The translations under genes and the position numbers were made by a program. The notes beneath the pieces are model-generated. The model saw nothing but the letters and a program-made list of their open reading frames with translations, was not told where the DNA came from and did not search any database. 64,000 nt of DNA from Isoetes taiwanensis (lineage: Eukaryota > Streptophyta > Lycopodiopsida > Isoetales > Isoetaceae): the NCBI GenBank assembly GCA_021234155.1, contig JAJEKV010000064.1:5208001-5272000 (forward strand). The letters run 5' to 3'. Each line of letters begins with the position of its first letter. Position 1 is the first letter of the stretch. Shown piece after piece: positions 45,801 through 57,237 of this stretch.

Positions 45801-47986
45801 ATGGGAGATGCATCAGCGGCTATGGTGTTGGTGCTCATACTATTACTGAGACTGAGAAGTGCATTGTGTGCAACGCAGCAAGCATGCATGGATATGGATG
45901 AAACCAAATTCAACAACACAAGCCTCATCGCAGCCAACAACACAAATGATGTGGGCGGGCTTCAGGATCTGGGAGATGGCTTAAAAGGGCGCATCATCGG
46001 ATCCAAGGGCCTTGTTCATATCAGGTCGCGCCAGCTTTCCTTTGCCCTCTTCTTCCTCTGTATTGCTTCAGATTGCAACCGCTACACTCTCTCCCTCCTC
46101 GGATTCTCGGCCTCTTCCTTTCCCGCCAATAACTCTGCCAAAGTCTTATGGTCAGCCCAGACTCCTAATAACCTCGCTGTCGGAGATAATTCATACCTTG
46201 ACCTCGGTTCAGAGGGGAACTTGATTCTCTATCACGCCGATGAAACTATCCTCTGGGAAACTAGTACCACTGTTTCCAACGGAACCAACCAAGTTTGTAT
46301 CAATGATCGCGGAGTGCTGTTAATTAAAAGAAAGTCTGAAGAAAATCCAATGTGGGAAAGTGATACCCACCCATCTGATACCATTTTAGAAGAAAGTGCA
46401 CTTATTAAGTATCTTACTTCTTCTATTTCTGAGCTTGATAACAGCCCAGGTAAGTTTTCTTTGCAAGTCAAATCTGAAGCATTGGTTCTCTATTATAATT
46501 CAGATTCAGATGGCCGCCTCTGTTATGCCTCTTGGCCGATTCATACATCATCTCAATCTCCATCTCTCTACTTTTTTAGCACAGTTTATACAAATATTAG
46601 CCGCTGCAATCCAAATACTAGCCGCAATGCAAATATTAGCTGCAATACAAATGGGACGAATTCCGTGAATTCAATTTTTGAGATGTCTCTAGCTATTTGG
46701 TGCGGGAACCAGAGTTGCCTCCCAAATGGGATTATCAAGAAATTTTCATACGATAACAAGCTTGTCGTATTCAAAATCTTAAAGCTTACCGCTCTTGGAG
46801 ATCTTATAGCATATGGGTTTCATTCATCTGGGTATTGGTTAGATCTGGGATCGGTTTTTGCAAATCGGACTTGTGATTTGCCAACAATTTGTGGTTCATA
46901 CGGTCTCTGCCAAAACAACAGGTGTATGGACAATTGCAATTCTAGCAGCTGCACTAATACCTCTGTTAAGCCCCCTTCTTCATGTGGAAGGAGAAACAGT
47001 ATAATGAATCGGATCTCTAAAGTTGACTACTTTGCTACCAGATTTGCAGAGCCTATTAGAGGTATTAGCAGTCCCACTTCATGCTCCCAGGCATGCAGTA
47101 TCAACTGTTCTTGCAATGCAGCGATTTTCCATGCAAAAGATAAGGCTTGCTTTCATTTCCAGGAGGTGGGTACTCTCCAATCTGTATCAAACGACACTTT
47201 TGAAGCATTTCTGAAGTCAGGAGTAGCACCAATTAGAAGATCTGGCCATTTAGTGAAGCCAATTGTTGGGGCAACATGTGCAATAATAATCCTGCTCCTT
47301 CTGCTCTGCATAATTCTAGCAATTTACAAGATCAAATCGAATAAGGAAGCAGAGGAAGAAGCTTCGATTCTAAAGAAGTCACAATCGGGAGCAAAGCTAC
47401 CGCAATTTTCCTACAAACAGCTAAAAAAATTCACTGGCAGATTCCAGCAAAAACTGGGAGAGGGAGGATTTGGAAACGTGTATAGAGCAAAGCTTCCGAA
47501 CAACACTGCTGCGGCTGTGAAGATGCTGGATGGATGCCAGGGCTCCAAGGAATTTCTGGCAGAGGTAACAATCCTGAGCAAAATTCATCACTGGAACCTG
47601 GTTCAGCTCCTGGCGTATTGCATCGAAGGGAAACGCAGAGCCCTGATCTATGCCTACATGGTAAAGGGATCTTTAGATACGTGGTTATTTGGAGATGCTC
47701 CGGCAGCCCAATTAACCTGGCCGATTCGTCTCAAAATTGCAATCGGCACAGCAAAGGGGCTGGCCTATTTGCACGAAGAATGCCAAGAGAGAATCGCCCA
47801 TTTGGATGTTAAACCCCAAAACATTCTTTTGGACGAGAATTTTGTTCCCAAATTATCAGATTTTGGGCTTTCGAGACTGATTAGCAGAGATCAGAGCATG
47901 GTGATGACGACCATGAGAGGAACCCGGGGATATTTAGCTCCAGAATGGCTGGCAGAAGGGGCGATTACTGTGAAAAGCGATGTGTA
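45801..47986 (+). pseudogene. G-type lectin S-receptor-like kinase, part 1 (disrupted)
   Basis: These plasma-membrane receptors sense external ligands through a lectin/PAN ectodomain and signal through a Ser/Thr kinase. A signal peptide (MVLVLILLLRLRSALCA) starts at residue 8. The bulb-lectin part holds VLWSAQTPNNLAVGDN and GNLILYHADETILWET (about 115-150). A Cys-rich EGF/PAN-like region follows (residues about 350-470, CSQACSINCSCNAAIF). The transmembrane helix is at about 487-508. The kinase starts at GEGGFGNVYRAKL (552), has AAVKML, HLDVKPQN (667, LD in place of RD), DFG (687), APEW, and reads to KSDV at residue 728. There TA begins a transposon and gives TAA. It is one long exon. The remainder of the kinase resumes at 56787. 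Confidence 0.85.
47985..47986. other. TA target site of Tigger element A (left side)
   Basis: TA is the target duplicated by Tc1/mariner/pogo transposons. It lies inside the kinase Tyr codon: GTG-TA | element. At the far right end of element B the same TA (56785-56786) is followed by TAGCTTTGG, so closing the gap gives GTG TAT AGC TTT, encoding VYSF. Confidence 0.85.
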
Positions 47987-50900
47987 AGGGGAGGTGCTGG
48001 TCTTTGGACCATTTAAGGCCTCAATCTCAATATCTTGAGCTGTTGTGCTCCAAATCAGATGATCTTAAACTTGTTTTGTTCCTCAGGTTATGACCTGCAA
48101 AATGATGTAGACATCTTGAATATATCTACTTGTAAAAATTGAGAAAATCAAGCACAAAAAGACCTACTTTTTTACCTTAATTGACCAACAAACACCCTGA
48201 TGGACCACCCTTTCATGGAACCATAACTTTACCTTAAAGAACAGAAACAGACCAGCATGGACCACTATTAAACCTTCATGGAACACATACCATTTACTTA
48301 ATGGACCACTCAAGGATGTTAATGGCTTTTCTTCTGATCCTCATGAACACATGCTGCACTCCGCTTGACCTGCAACAGACCTAATAGCATCCAACAAATG
48401 AGCGAATTAGCAACAAAAAACCAAAACTTTAAGGGATGGAAGGGTTTGATCCTTCATAGCCTAACATATAGGCTATTTCCAAATCATCCCTGCTGCAACA
48501 CCCAAATCAAAGCATTAAAAACAGGGATCTTAGGTTGATGGCAGCATTACAAATGTGCCATCAACCCAACATCCCCAAAAAACATTATAATAAAAAGAGT
48601 TTAGACTTACCTAAGTAATGTGATGACATTGATTCTGCGTTGCTTCTTGAAGTAGATTCTTAAATCTACAAAAAATCAGACTTCAATGTAATGCTTTCCA
48701 TTTTCTAAATATGACATAACTTGCCAAATCCTTACCTTATTCCCAACTCAACCCATGCTGCTACTGATCATACTAAAGGCTAGTAATCAGCATTGCTACA
48801 ACAACTCGAGTCAAACATTTAGAATTTCGAATCTTAGATTGAGGGAAACAATGTCCTCATTCTAAGATCCCAATAAAAATAGTACAATCATACAACTTGC
48901 TGCCATACACTTGAGTTGACATGAAGAAATCACCTAAACCAAAAAAAAAAGACTGAAATACTTGCATTTAAGAAACAAAATTACAAACAGAAATGATGTT
49001 CCACATTATACACCAAGGGCCCTAAGAACCATGTCAGCCTCCGCCCTAAGAGCCATGTCAGCCTCCTTCCTATAGACATCACATAATGCTAACGTCTTCT
49101 TGATAGGTGGTGTAGGGCTGATTCCTTCCTCATATGACTCTTGGCTATCACTTAGTCTCCAACTAGCTGGCCTATATTCATGATGCATAATATCATGTTG
49201 ACCAATATGATGCCTTCCATGAAATGCATCACCTCTGTCCAATGCCCGCCTGGATCTATATTTTCCTTTTCCAAATCTTGTACCGCCATGAACTTCCTAT
49301 TCATTACATCAAAAGAGCAAATATGAGTCTCTTCTAAACTGCATCCTATATATTCATCATCATCTTGGACTTGGCTATCCTCCCACATTCCATTATCATT
49401 GCCCTCAATTCCATTATCATTGCCCTCAATTCCATTATCAGATCCAAATGCCTCATCCACTCGTGCTGCTTCTTCAAAAATCACATCATCTTCAAAGGCA
49501 TTTTCAGCAATAATCTGTTCATCCATAGCAATGTATAGGAACAACAAAGCCCGCAATTGGTGTATGGATTGCTTGAAATGTGATTCAGTTCTAGCCAATT
49601 TCGCTCTTAATTTTCTAAGCTTCTCCTTGGCTAAAGATCTTGCCTCCTTCACTTTCTCATCCATTGGTGTAATGTTTCCAAATAGTTGAACGCCATTGTA
49701 CTTACATTTTCCATTCTCATCAAAATACTTGGCTCTAAATCTTACGCTTTGCTGCTCATATATTGCCTCACTTCTTTTCTGTAGTTCCTTCTCTAATCTG
49801 ATTTGCAACCTTCTCTTCATATCATCTTCTTTAGCCTTCTTCCTTTCCAATTGTAACTTCTTCTTTTCCTCAAGTTGCTCCTTCCTAATCCTTGCTGCTT
49901 CCTTTTGTTTCAGATCTGCCTCTACTCTTGCAGCAATCATCTCATCACTTGTGACAAACAATTTCCCTGCTAGCACCTCAGGAAGTTTGGATCTTCTACT
50001 AATTGGCAGCTTAGATCTTTGTGCAACTAAAGGTGGAGGCAAACAACGTGGAATCCCATTAGCATAAGGAAGAGGCATCTCATTATCAATTGGTGGATTA
50101 ACAAGTGGTGCAGGCAGGCCAGCAGCTAGTACTTCAGCAGCCACGACTTCCATTTCAAATGCAACATTGTTTGGACCATCTTCTCCCTCATCCTCACTAT
50201 CTTGGACAACCTCCATTTGATCAGCAAAGGGGTCTGCCATCACAGCCGCAGAATTGAATGGCCATATTCCCGTCTTTTTAAATCCAGCTGCAATGTTAGT
50301 GGGAGTCAAGGCTTCTACCAACGACTTGGACACAAGTGTAGCCATATCCTCTTTACTAGGCTCTGAATTTTTCCTTCCTCTCATGTAGTAAGATCGGTGC
50401 CTTTTAAACCTAGCTTTAAAAGGAGAGAAGCAAGACACATCCAAAGGCTGAAGTTTATGAGAAGTATGAGCAGGCAAACAAAGAATATGAAGACCAATAG
50501 ATTTAGCATGTTGAATGGCCTGCAAAGTGACATGGGAACCATGACCATCACAAATGAGAAGGTGAGGGGAATCGGAGACACATACCACCGTGGGACATTC
50601 TTTTGAAAATGAGAAAGCCATGCATTGAACAGCTCATTTGTCATCCAAGCTTTCTTTTGGAAAGCCATGGCCGCTCCTGGTTCACAACCCAACATTAAGT
50701 TCCTGTCCCTTATCCTCTCCCCCTTAAACACATACAATCCAGGAATGACATGACCAAATTGCGACACACAAGTTAGAACAGTAAGCCATTCCCTATTCTT
50801 TGGAATAGTTTGACAAACATTTCTTGCTCCCTTTCTCCCTAAAATCCTCATACTTGATCTACTGCCTGCCTGCAGACCAGTCTCATCACAATTCCAAATC

Positions 50901-52242
50901 TTTGAGGCAGGAAAATGGAACTCTGATAGCAACTTCTCAAGGGTAGAATAAAAAGCAACAAGATTTGCAGAATTGATGGCTTTAACCCTTTGAATCTCAA
51001 CACATTGTGGAGATCTAAGACTAAGTTCGATGCCTAGCTTTGAATCCCTCCACCATCCCTTGCCCGGCAAACCATCCTTGAACATTGTCTTCCTATGAAT
51101 TGCCATTCCAGCCTACTCTCTCTCTCAAGCAGATCTAATGTAACACCATGTCCCCATCACACATTTCCATGCACCATTCTACAATATCACTCTCCTCTTC
51201 TTTTTGTCAAACACCTAGGGATCTGCCCCCAAATTTTTCTTCGCTTAAACCATTCACCCAATTTCTAAGGGTAGTCTTAGGGATTCCAAAATGCAAAGCA
51301 GCCTTTTCTTAAGGACATAAGACCATCTTCAAATCGCATCAACAAAGATCATCCATCTCGCTGTTGAGTCCATTTTCCTCTTTCCATAATTCTAACCCTC
51401 TTTGATCCCAGATTTGCGTGTAAGGCATACCGCCTCCTGAATCAACCTTTTAGCTTTTGGTTTAGAGGCCTTGGCTGTAGGGAACATCTTTCACAACCCT
51501 CCCACCTCTCAATTGCATGGCAAAAGCAGGGATTTCCCAACCCCTCTCTCAAAATCAAAGAAAGAAAATAGAGAAAGAAATTAGAAGGCGTGGCATACCC
51601 AAAACAATGCTCATCACGTTTTTGAAACTTCTCTTTATACCGCATAAAGGTGCAAGGATTAGAAACAATCTCTTCAACCGAAATGCTAAGAATTTTGTTT
51701 ACCTAACAATCCAAGGATGCATATTAAGGCCCTTGCTTGATCCACCACATCTTCGGGACTTAATCAAGGGTCGAAAATGCAAAGAATCATGGACTCGTGG
51801 TAATCGTGTTATATGATTTCTTCAAGATCCGGCGCCCGAACCTTTGATTCAAGCCATTGGCGCCATAATCAACCGCCAAGAACTTGTAAATTCGTGCGGG
51901 TCTATGAACAAAGATAAAGGTTTCAATTGAAACTACAATGGTGCCGTGAAGTTACAAAAAGCGCCTTAACCAAAGAATTCGCGATCAGTCGATCCGATCG
52001 AAGACTTGTGGGTTTGTAGGTGCTAGCGTGCCATTGAGCTGCCATCGCAATCCAAGCGCAGTGAAGAACCGTTCATTTTCACGTTCAAGAGTGGACCATT
52101 AGGGTTAGGGTTTGTTCTTTTGCCTTTCATCTTTGACCCATACGTTGAAAACAAATGGACATTGGATGTTGCCACTTGGGGCATTCGTTATTGGCGGTCC
52201 GGTCCAAGGTTCGACACTGGTCCAAAGACCAGCACCTCCCCT
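47987..52242. mobile_element. pogo/Tigger-like DNA transposon, copy A
   Basis: 4,256 bp with terminal inverted repeats of 25 bp starting AGGGGAGGTGCTGGTC, at 47987-48011 and 52218-52242. The transposase lies on the minus strand. The left flank is TA in the kinase at 47985. The right flank is TA (52243-52244) followed by CGTGG, which matches kinase position 47678, 307 bp upstream of the left insertion point. Differences from copy B cluster at 49,229-49,580 and 50,570-52,035 and nearly all involve CAG or CTG. Confidence 0.85.
49006..51518 (-). pseudogene. Tigger-like transposase, copy A (frame broken as written)
   Basis: Near-identical to the 832-aa protein of copy B but split into three overlapping frames (51518-51106, 51106-50381, 50621-49006). 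Breaks fall at about 51420-51130, 50580, 49540-49580 and 49229. The central part (49590-50565) is identical to copy B, including the coiled coil. Most breaks coincide with a CAG or CTG in copy B that is altered here (for example CTGCATC written as TCGCATC, CAGCATC as AAAGATC). So the gene may be intact in the real genome and broken only in this assembly. Confidence 0.75.
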
Positions 52243-52547
52243 TACGTGGTTATTTGGAGATGCTCCGGCAGCCCAATTAACCTGGCCGATTCGTCTCAAA
52301 ATTGCAATCGGCACAGCAAAGGGGCTGGCCTATTTGCACGAAGAATGCCAAGAGAGAATCGCCCATTTGGATGTTAAACCCCAAAACATTCTTTTGGACG
52401 AGAATTTTGTTCCCAAATTATCGATTTTGGGCTTTTCGAGACCGATTAGCAGAGATCGAGCATGGTGATGACGACCATGAGAGGAACCCGGGATATTTAG
52501 CTCCGCAATGGTGGCGAAGGGGCGATTCTTGTGAAAAGCGATGTGTA
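52243..52547 (+). pseudogene. Duplicated segment of the receptor kinase between the two Tigger copies
   Basis: Repeats kinase positions 47678-47986, from TWLFGDAPAAQLTWP to KSDV, including HLDVKPQN. It begins exactly at the TA flanking the right TIR of copy A and ends at the TA flanking the left TIR of copy B (52546-52547). Several small differences from the original (TTATCGATT for TTATCAGATT, GATCGAGC for GATCAGAGC) all lie at CAG or CTG and break the frame. Confidence 0.85.
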
Positions 52548-55500
52548 AGGGGAGGTGCTTTGGTCTTTGGACCATTTAAGGCCTCAATCTCAATATCTTG
52601 AGCTGTTGTGCTCCAAATCGATGATCTTAAACTTGTTTTGTTCCTCGTGGTTATGACTCGCAAAATGATGTAGACATCTTGAATATATCTACTTGTAAAA
52701 TTGAGAAAATCAAGCACAAAAAGACCTACTTTTTACCTTAATTGACCAACAAACACCCTGATGGACCACCCTTTCATGGAACCATAACTTTACCTTAAAG
52801 AACGTAAAATGACCAGCATGGACCACTATTAAACCTTCATGGAACACATACCATTTACTTAATGGACCACTCAAGGATGTTAATGGCTTTTCTTCCGATC
52901 CTCATGAACACATGCTGCACTCCGCTTGACCTCGCAAATGACCTAATAGCATCCAACAAATGAGCGAATTAGCAACAAAAACCAAAACTTTAAGGGATGG
53001 AAGGGTTTGATCCTTCATAGCCTAACATATAGGCTATTTCCAAATCATCCCTCGCTGCAACACCCAAATCAAAGCATTAAAAATGAGGGATCTTAGGTTG
53101 ATGGCGGCATTACAAATGTGCCATCAACCCAACATCCCCAAAAAACATTATAATAAAAAGAGTTTAGACTTACCTAAGTAATGTGATGACATTGATTCTG
53201 CGTTGCTTCTTGAAGTAGATTCTTAAATCTACAAAAAATCAGACTTCAATGTAATGCTTTCCATTTTCTAAATATGACATAACTTGCCAAATCCTTACCT
53301 TATTCCCAACTCAACCCATGCTGCTACTGATCATACTAAAGGCTAGTAATCAGCATTGCTACAACAACTCGAGTCAAACATTTAGAATTTCGAATCTTAG
53401 ATTGAGGGAAACAATGTCCTCATTCTAAGATCCCAATAAAAATAGTACAATTATACAACTTGCTGCCATACACTTGAGTTGACATGAAGAAATCACCTAA
53501 ACCAAAAAAAAAAGACTGAAATACTTGCATTTAAGAAACAAAATTACAAACAGAAATGATGTTCCACATTATACACCAAGGGCCCTAAGAACCATGTCAG
53601 CCTCCGCCCTAAGAGCCATGTCAGCCTCCTTCCTATAGACATCACATAATGCTAACGTCTTCTTGATAGGTGGTGTAGGGCTGATTCCTTCCTCATATGA
53701 CTCTTGGCTATCACTTAGTCTCCAACTAGCTGGCCTATATTCATGATGCATAATATCATGTTGACCAATATGATGCCTTCCATGAAATGCATCAGCCTCT
53801 GTCCAATGCCCGTCTGGATCTATATTTTCCTTTTCCAAATCTTGTACTGCCATGAACTTCCTATTCATTACATCAAAAGAGCAAATATGAGTCTCTTCTA
53901 AACTGCATCCTATATATTCATCATCATCTTGGACTTGGCTATCCTCCCACATTCCATTATCATTGCCCTCAATTCCATTATCATTGCCCTCAATTCCATT
54001 ATCAGATCCAAATGCCTCATCCACTCGTGCTGCTTCTTCAAAAATCACATCATCTTCAAAGGCATTTTCAGCAATAATCTGTTCATCTGCAACAGGTATA
54101 GGAACAACAAGCGCTGCAATTGGTGTATGGATTGCTTGAAACAGTTCAGTTCTAGCCAATTTCGCTCTTAATTTTCTAAGCTTCTCCTTGGCTAAAGATC
54201 TTGCCTCCTTCACTTTCTCATCCATTGGTGTAATGTTTCCAAATAGTTGAACGCCATTGTACTTACATTTTCCATTCTCATCAAAATACTTGGCTCTAAA
54301 TCTTACGCTTTGCTGCTCATATATTGCCTCACTTCTTTTCTGTAGTTCCTTCTCTAATCTGATTTGCAACCTTCTCTTCATATCATCTTCTTTAGCCTTC
54401 TTCCTTTCCAATTGTAACTTCTTCTTTTCCTCAAGTTGCTCCTTCCTAATCCTTGCTGCTTCCTTTTGTTTCAGATCTGCCTCTACTCTTGCAGCAATCA
54501 TCTCATCACTTGTGACAAACAATTTCCCTGCTAGCACCTCAGGAAGTTTGGATCTTCTACTAATTGGCAGCTTAGATCTTTGTGCAACTAAAGGTGGAGG
54601 CAAACAACGTGGAATCCCATTAGCATAAGGAAGAGGCATCTCATTATCAATTGGTGGATTAACAAGTGGTGCAGGCAGGCCAGCAGCTAGTACTTCAGCA
54701 GCCACGACTTCCATTTCAAATGCAACATTGTTTGGACCATCTTCTCCCTCATCCTCACTATCTTGGACAACCTCCATTTGATCAGCAAAGGGGTCTGCCA
54801 TCACAGCCGCAGAATTGAATGGCCATATTCCCGTCTTTTTAAATCCAGCTGCAATGTTAGTGGGAGTCAAGGCTTCTACCAACGACTTGGACACAAGTGT
54901 AGCCATATCCTCTTTACTAGGCTCTGAATTTTTCCTTCCTCTCATGTAGTAAGATCGGTGCCTTTTAAACCTAGCTTTAAAAGGAGAGAAGCAAGACACA
55001 TCCAAAGGCTGAAGTTTATGAGAAGTATGAGCAGGCAAACAAAGAATATGAAGACCAATAGATTTAGCATGTTGAATGGCCTGCAAAGTGACATGGGAAC
55101 CATGACCATCACAAATGAGAAGGTGAGGGGAATCAGGAGACATACCACCAGGGACATTCTTTTGAAAATGAGAAAGCCATGCATTGAACAGCTCATTTGT
55201 CATCCAAGCTTTCTTTTGGAAAGCCATGGCCGCTCCTGGTTCACAACCCAACATTAAGTTCCTGTCCCTTATCCTCTCCCCCTTAAACACATACAATCCA
55301 GGAATGACATGACCAGCTGCCGACACACAAGTTAGAACAGTAAGCCATTCCCTATTCTTTGGAATAGTTTGACAAACATTTCTTGCTCCCTTTCTCCCTA
55401 AAATCCTCATACTTGATCTACTGCCTGCCTGCAGACCAGTCTCATCACAATTCCAAATCTTTGAGGCAGGAAAATGGAACTCTGATAGCAACTTCTCAAG

Positions 55501-56784
55501 GGTAGAATAAAAAGCAACAAGATTTGCAGAATTGATGGCTTTAACCCTTTGAATCTCAACACATTGTGGAGATCTAAGACTAAGTTCTGGATGCCTAGCT
55601 TTGAATCCCCTCCACCATCCCTTGCCTGGCAAACCATCCTTGAACATTGTCTTCCTATGAATTGCCATTCCAGCTACTCTCTCTCGAAGCAGATCTAATG
55701 TAACACCATGTCCCTGATCACACATTTCCATGCACCATTCTACAATATCACTCTCCTCTTCTTTTGTCAAACACCTAGGGACTGCCCCAAATTTTTCTTC
55801 AGTTAAACCATTCACCCAATTTCTAAGGGTAGTCTTAGGGATTCCAAAATGCAAAGCAGCTTTTCTTAAGGACATAAGACCATCTTCAACTGCATCAACA
55901 GCATCATCCATCTGCTGTTGAGTCCATTTTCCTCTTTCCATAATTCTAACCCTCTTTGATCCCAGATTTGCAGAAGGCAGCTGCTCCTGAATCAACCTTT
56001 TAGCTTTTGGTTTAGAGGCCTTGGCTGTAGGAACATCTTTCACAACCCTCCCACCTCTCAATTGCATGGCAGCAAGCAGGATTTCCCAACCCCTCTCTCA
56101 AAATCAAAGAAAGAAAATAGAGAAAGAAATTAGAAGGCAGGGCATACCCAAAACAATGCTCATCACGTTTTTGAAACTTCTCTTTATACCTGCATAAAGG
56201 TGCAAGGATTAGAAACAATCTCTTCAACTGGAAATGCTAAGAATTTTGTTTACCTAACAATCCAAGGATGCATATTGCGTCCTTGCTTGATCCACCACAT
56301 CTTCAGGACTTAATCAAGGGTCGAAAATGCAGCAATCATGGACTGTGTACTGTGTTATATGATTTCTTCAAGATCTGGCGCCAGAACCTTTGATTCAAGC
56401 CATTGGCGCCATAATCAACCGCCAAGAACTTGTAAATTCGTGCGGTCTATGAACAGCATAAAGGTTTCAATTCGAAACTACAATGGTGCCGTGAAGTTCT
56501 GAAAAGGCGCCTTAACCAGCAACTCGCGATCAGTCCTGATCAGCACTTGTGGCTTGTAGGTGCTAGCGCGTGCCATTGAGCTGCCATCGCAATCCAAGCG
56601 CAGTGAAGAACCGTTCATTTTCACGTTCAAGAGTGGACCATTAGGGTTAGGGTTTGTTCTTTTGCCTTTCATCTTTGACCCATACGTTGAAAACAAATGG
56701 ACATTGGATGTTGCCACTTGGGGCATTCGTTATTGGCGGTCCGGTCCAAGGTTCGACACTGGTCCAAAGACCAGCACCTCCCCT
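52548..56784. mobile_element. pogo/Tigger-like DNA transposon, copy B
   Basis: 4,237 bp, with TIRs at 52548-52574 (two extra bases in the left one) and 56760-56784. TA flanks on both sides (52546-52547, 56785-56786). The right side continues into the remaining kinase sequence. It encodes an intact transposase on the minus strand. 53110-56784 is clean, while 52548-53105 shows the same CAG/CTG discordances against copy A as does the duplicated kinase segment. It is a candidate autonomous copy. Confidence 0.9.
53569..56067 (-). CDS. pogo/Tigger-like transposase (DDE_1 superfamily), 832 aa
   Basis: Cuts and pastes its own element at TA. Residues about 46-88 form a pipsqueak-type helix-turn-helix (SLRKAALHFGIPKTTLRNWV). 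Residues about 96-165 form a CENP-B-like DNA-binding domain (GKGWWRGFKARHPELSLR). The catalytic core has D208 (NCDETG), D320 (LICDGHGSH) and D356 (LQPLDV); 35 residues separate the last two, the DD35D spacing. Residues about 560-640 are a highly charged coiled coil (EEKKKLQLERKKAKEDDM). An acidic C-terminal part carries NDNGIEG repeats. The start at 56067 gives a basic N-terminus (KASKPKAKRL). The frame is fully open, so activity is plausible. Its promoter should lie in the 700 bp to the right, next to the right TIR. Confidence 0.92.
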   Translation of the reverse strand: MQLRGGRVVKDVPTAKASKPKAKRLIQEQLPSANLGSKRVRIMERGKWTQQQMDDAVDAVEDGLMSLRKAALHFGIPKTTLRNWVNGLTEEKFGAVPRCLTKEEESDIVEWCMEMCDQGHGVTLDLLRERVAGMAIHRKTMFKDGLPGKGWWRGFKARHPELSLRSPQCVEIQRVKAINSANLVAFYSTLEKLLSEFHFPASKIWNCDETGLQAGSRSSMRILGRKGARNVCQTIPKNREWLTVLTCVSAAGHVIPGLYVFKGERIRDRNLMLGCEPGAAMAFQKKAWMTNELFNAWLSHFQKNVPGGMSPDSPHLLICDGHGSHVTLQAIQHAKSIGLHILCLPAHTSHKLQPLDVSCFSPFKARFKRHRSYYMRGRKNSEPSKEDMATLVSKSLVEALTPTNIAAGFKKTGIWPFNSAAVMADPFADQMEVVQDSEDEGEDGPNNVAFEMEVVAAEVLAAGLPAPLVNPPIDNEMPLPYANGIPRCLPPPLVAQRSKLPISRRSKLPEVLAGKLFVTSDEMIAARVEADLKQKEAARIRKEQLEEKKKLQLERKKAKEDDMKRRLQIRLEKELQKRSEAIYEQQSVRFRAKYFDENGKCKYNGVQLFGNITPMDEKVKEARSLAKEKLRKLRAKLARTELFQAIHTPIAALVVPIPVADEQIIAENAFEDDVIFEEAARVDEAFGSDNGIEGNDNGIEGNDNGMWEDSQVQDDDEYIGCSLEETHICSFDVMNRKFMAVQDLEKENIDPDGHWTEADAFHGRHHIGQHDIMHHEYRPASWRLSDSQESYEEGISPTPPIKKTLALCDVYRKEADMALRAEADMVLRALGV

Positions 56785-56786
56785 TA

Positions 56787-57237
56787 TAGCTTTGGAGTGG
56801 TTTTGGTGGAGATTGTTTGCGGATTCAGGGCTCGGGGATTGCAAGCATGGGCTCTTTGGAAAGCGGCAGAAAGTAAGAGCACAGTGATGGAATTCGTTGA
56901 TCCCAGATTGAAAAATGAGTTCGATTTTGAAGAGGCGAAGCGGATGATTAAAATTGCAGCTCTGTGCATGCAACATGATCCTGATATAAGGCCTTGTATG
57001 TCAGGAGTGGTCCAAATGCTTGAAGGAAAAGCGTCGGTTGAGGAACTCATGGCTCCTGATGCATACAGTGCAGAAGATGCAAGGCACAAATTCATGCAGT
57101 TATTGGAAGTAAGATCAATGTCCATTTCCAATGCTTACTATAACAGTGCCAATGCCATCACAGAGGAGTCTGCTGGATTTTCTGCTACACCTCAATCTGC
57201 TGGATCATCTGTCACCTATAATGTCGTATCAAGATAA
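56787..57237 (+). pseudogene. G-type lectin S-receptor-like kinase, part 2 (C-terminal kinase)
   Basis: Continues the receptor kinase directly after the transposon: YSFGVVLVEIVCG (subdomain IX), AWALWKAAESKSTVMEFVDP, then MIKIAALCMQHDPDIRPCMS (subdomain XI with the conserved Arg), and a serine-rich tail to the stop at 57235-57237. Between EIVCG and the ALW block it is about a dozen residues shorter than is usual. An ORF that starts inside the transposon at 56560 runs through the right TIR into this segment in frame, which could allow a chimeric product. Confidence 0.85.

Noticed and set aside
45801-57237. Reading the two kinase pieces as two separate genes
   Set aside because: They join in frame at a TA with element TIRs on both sides, and the second piece starts mid-domain; one disrupted gene is far simpler.
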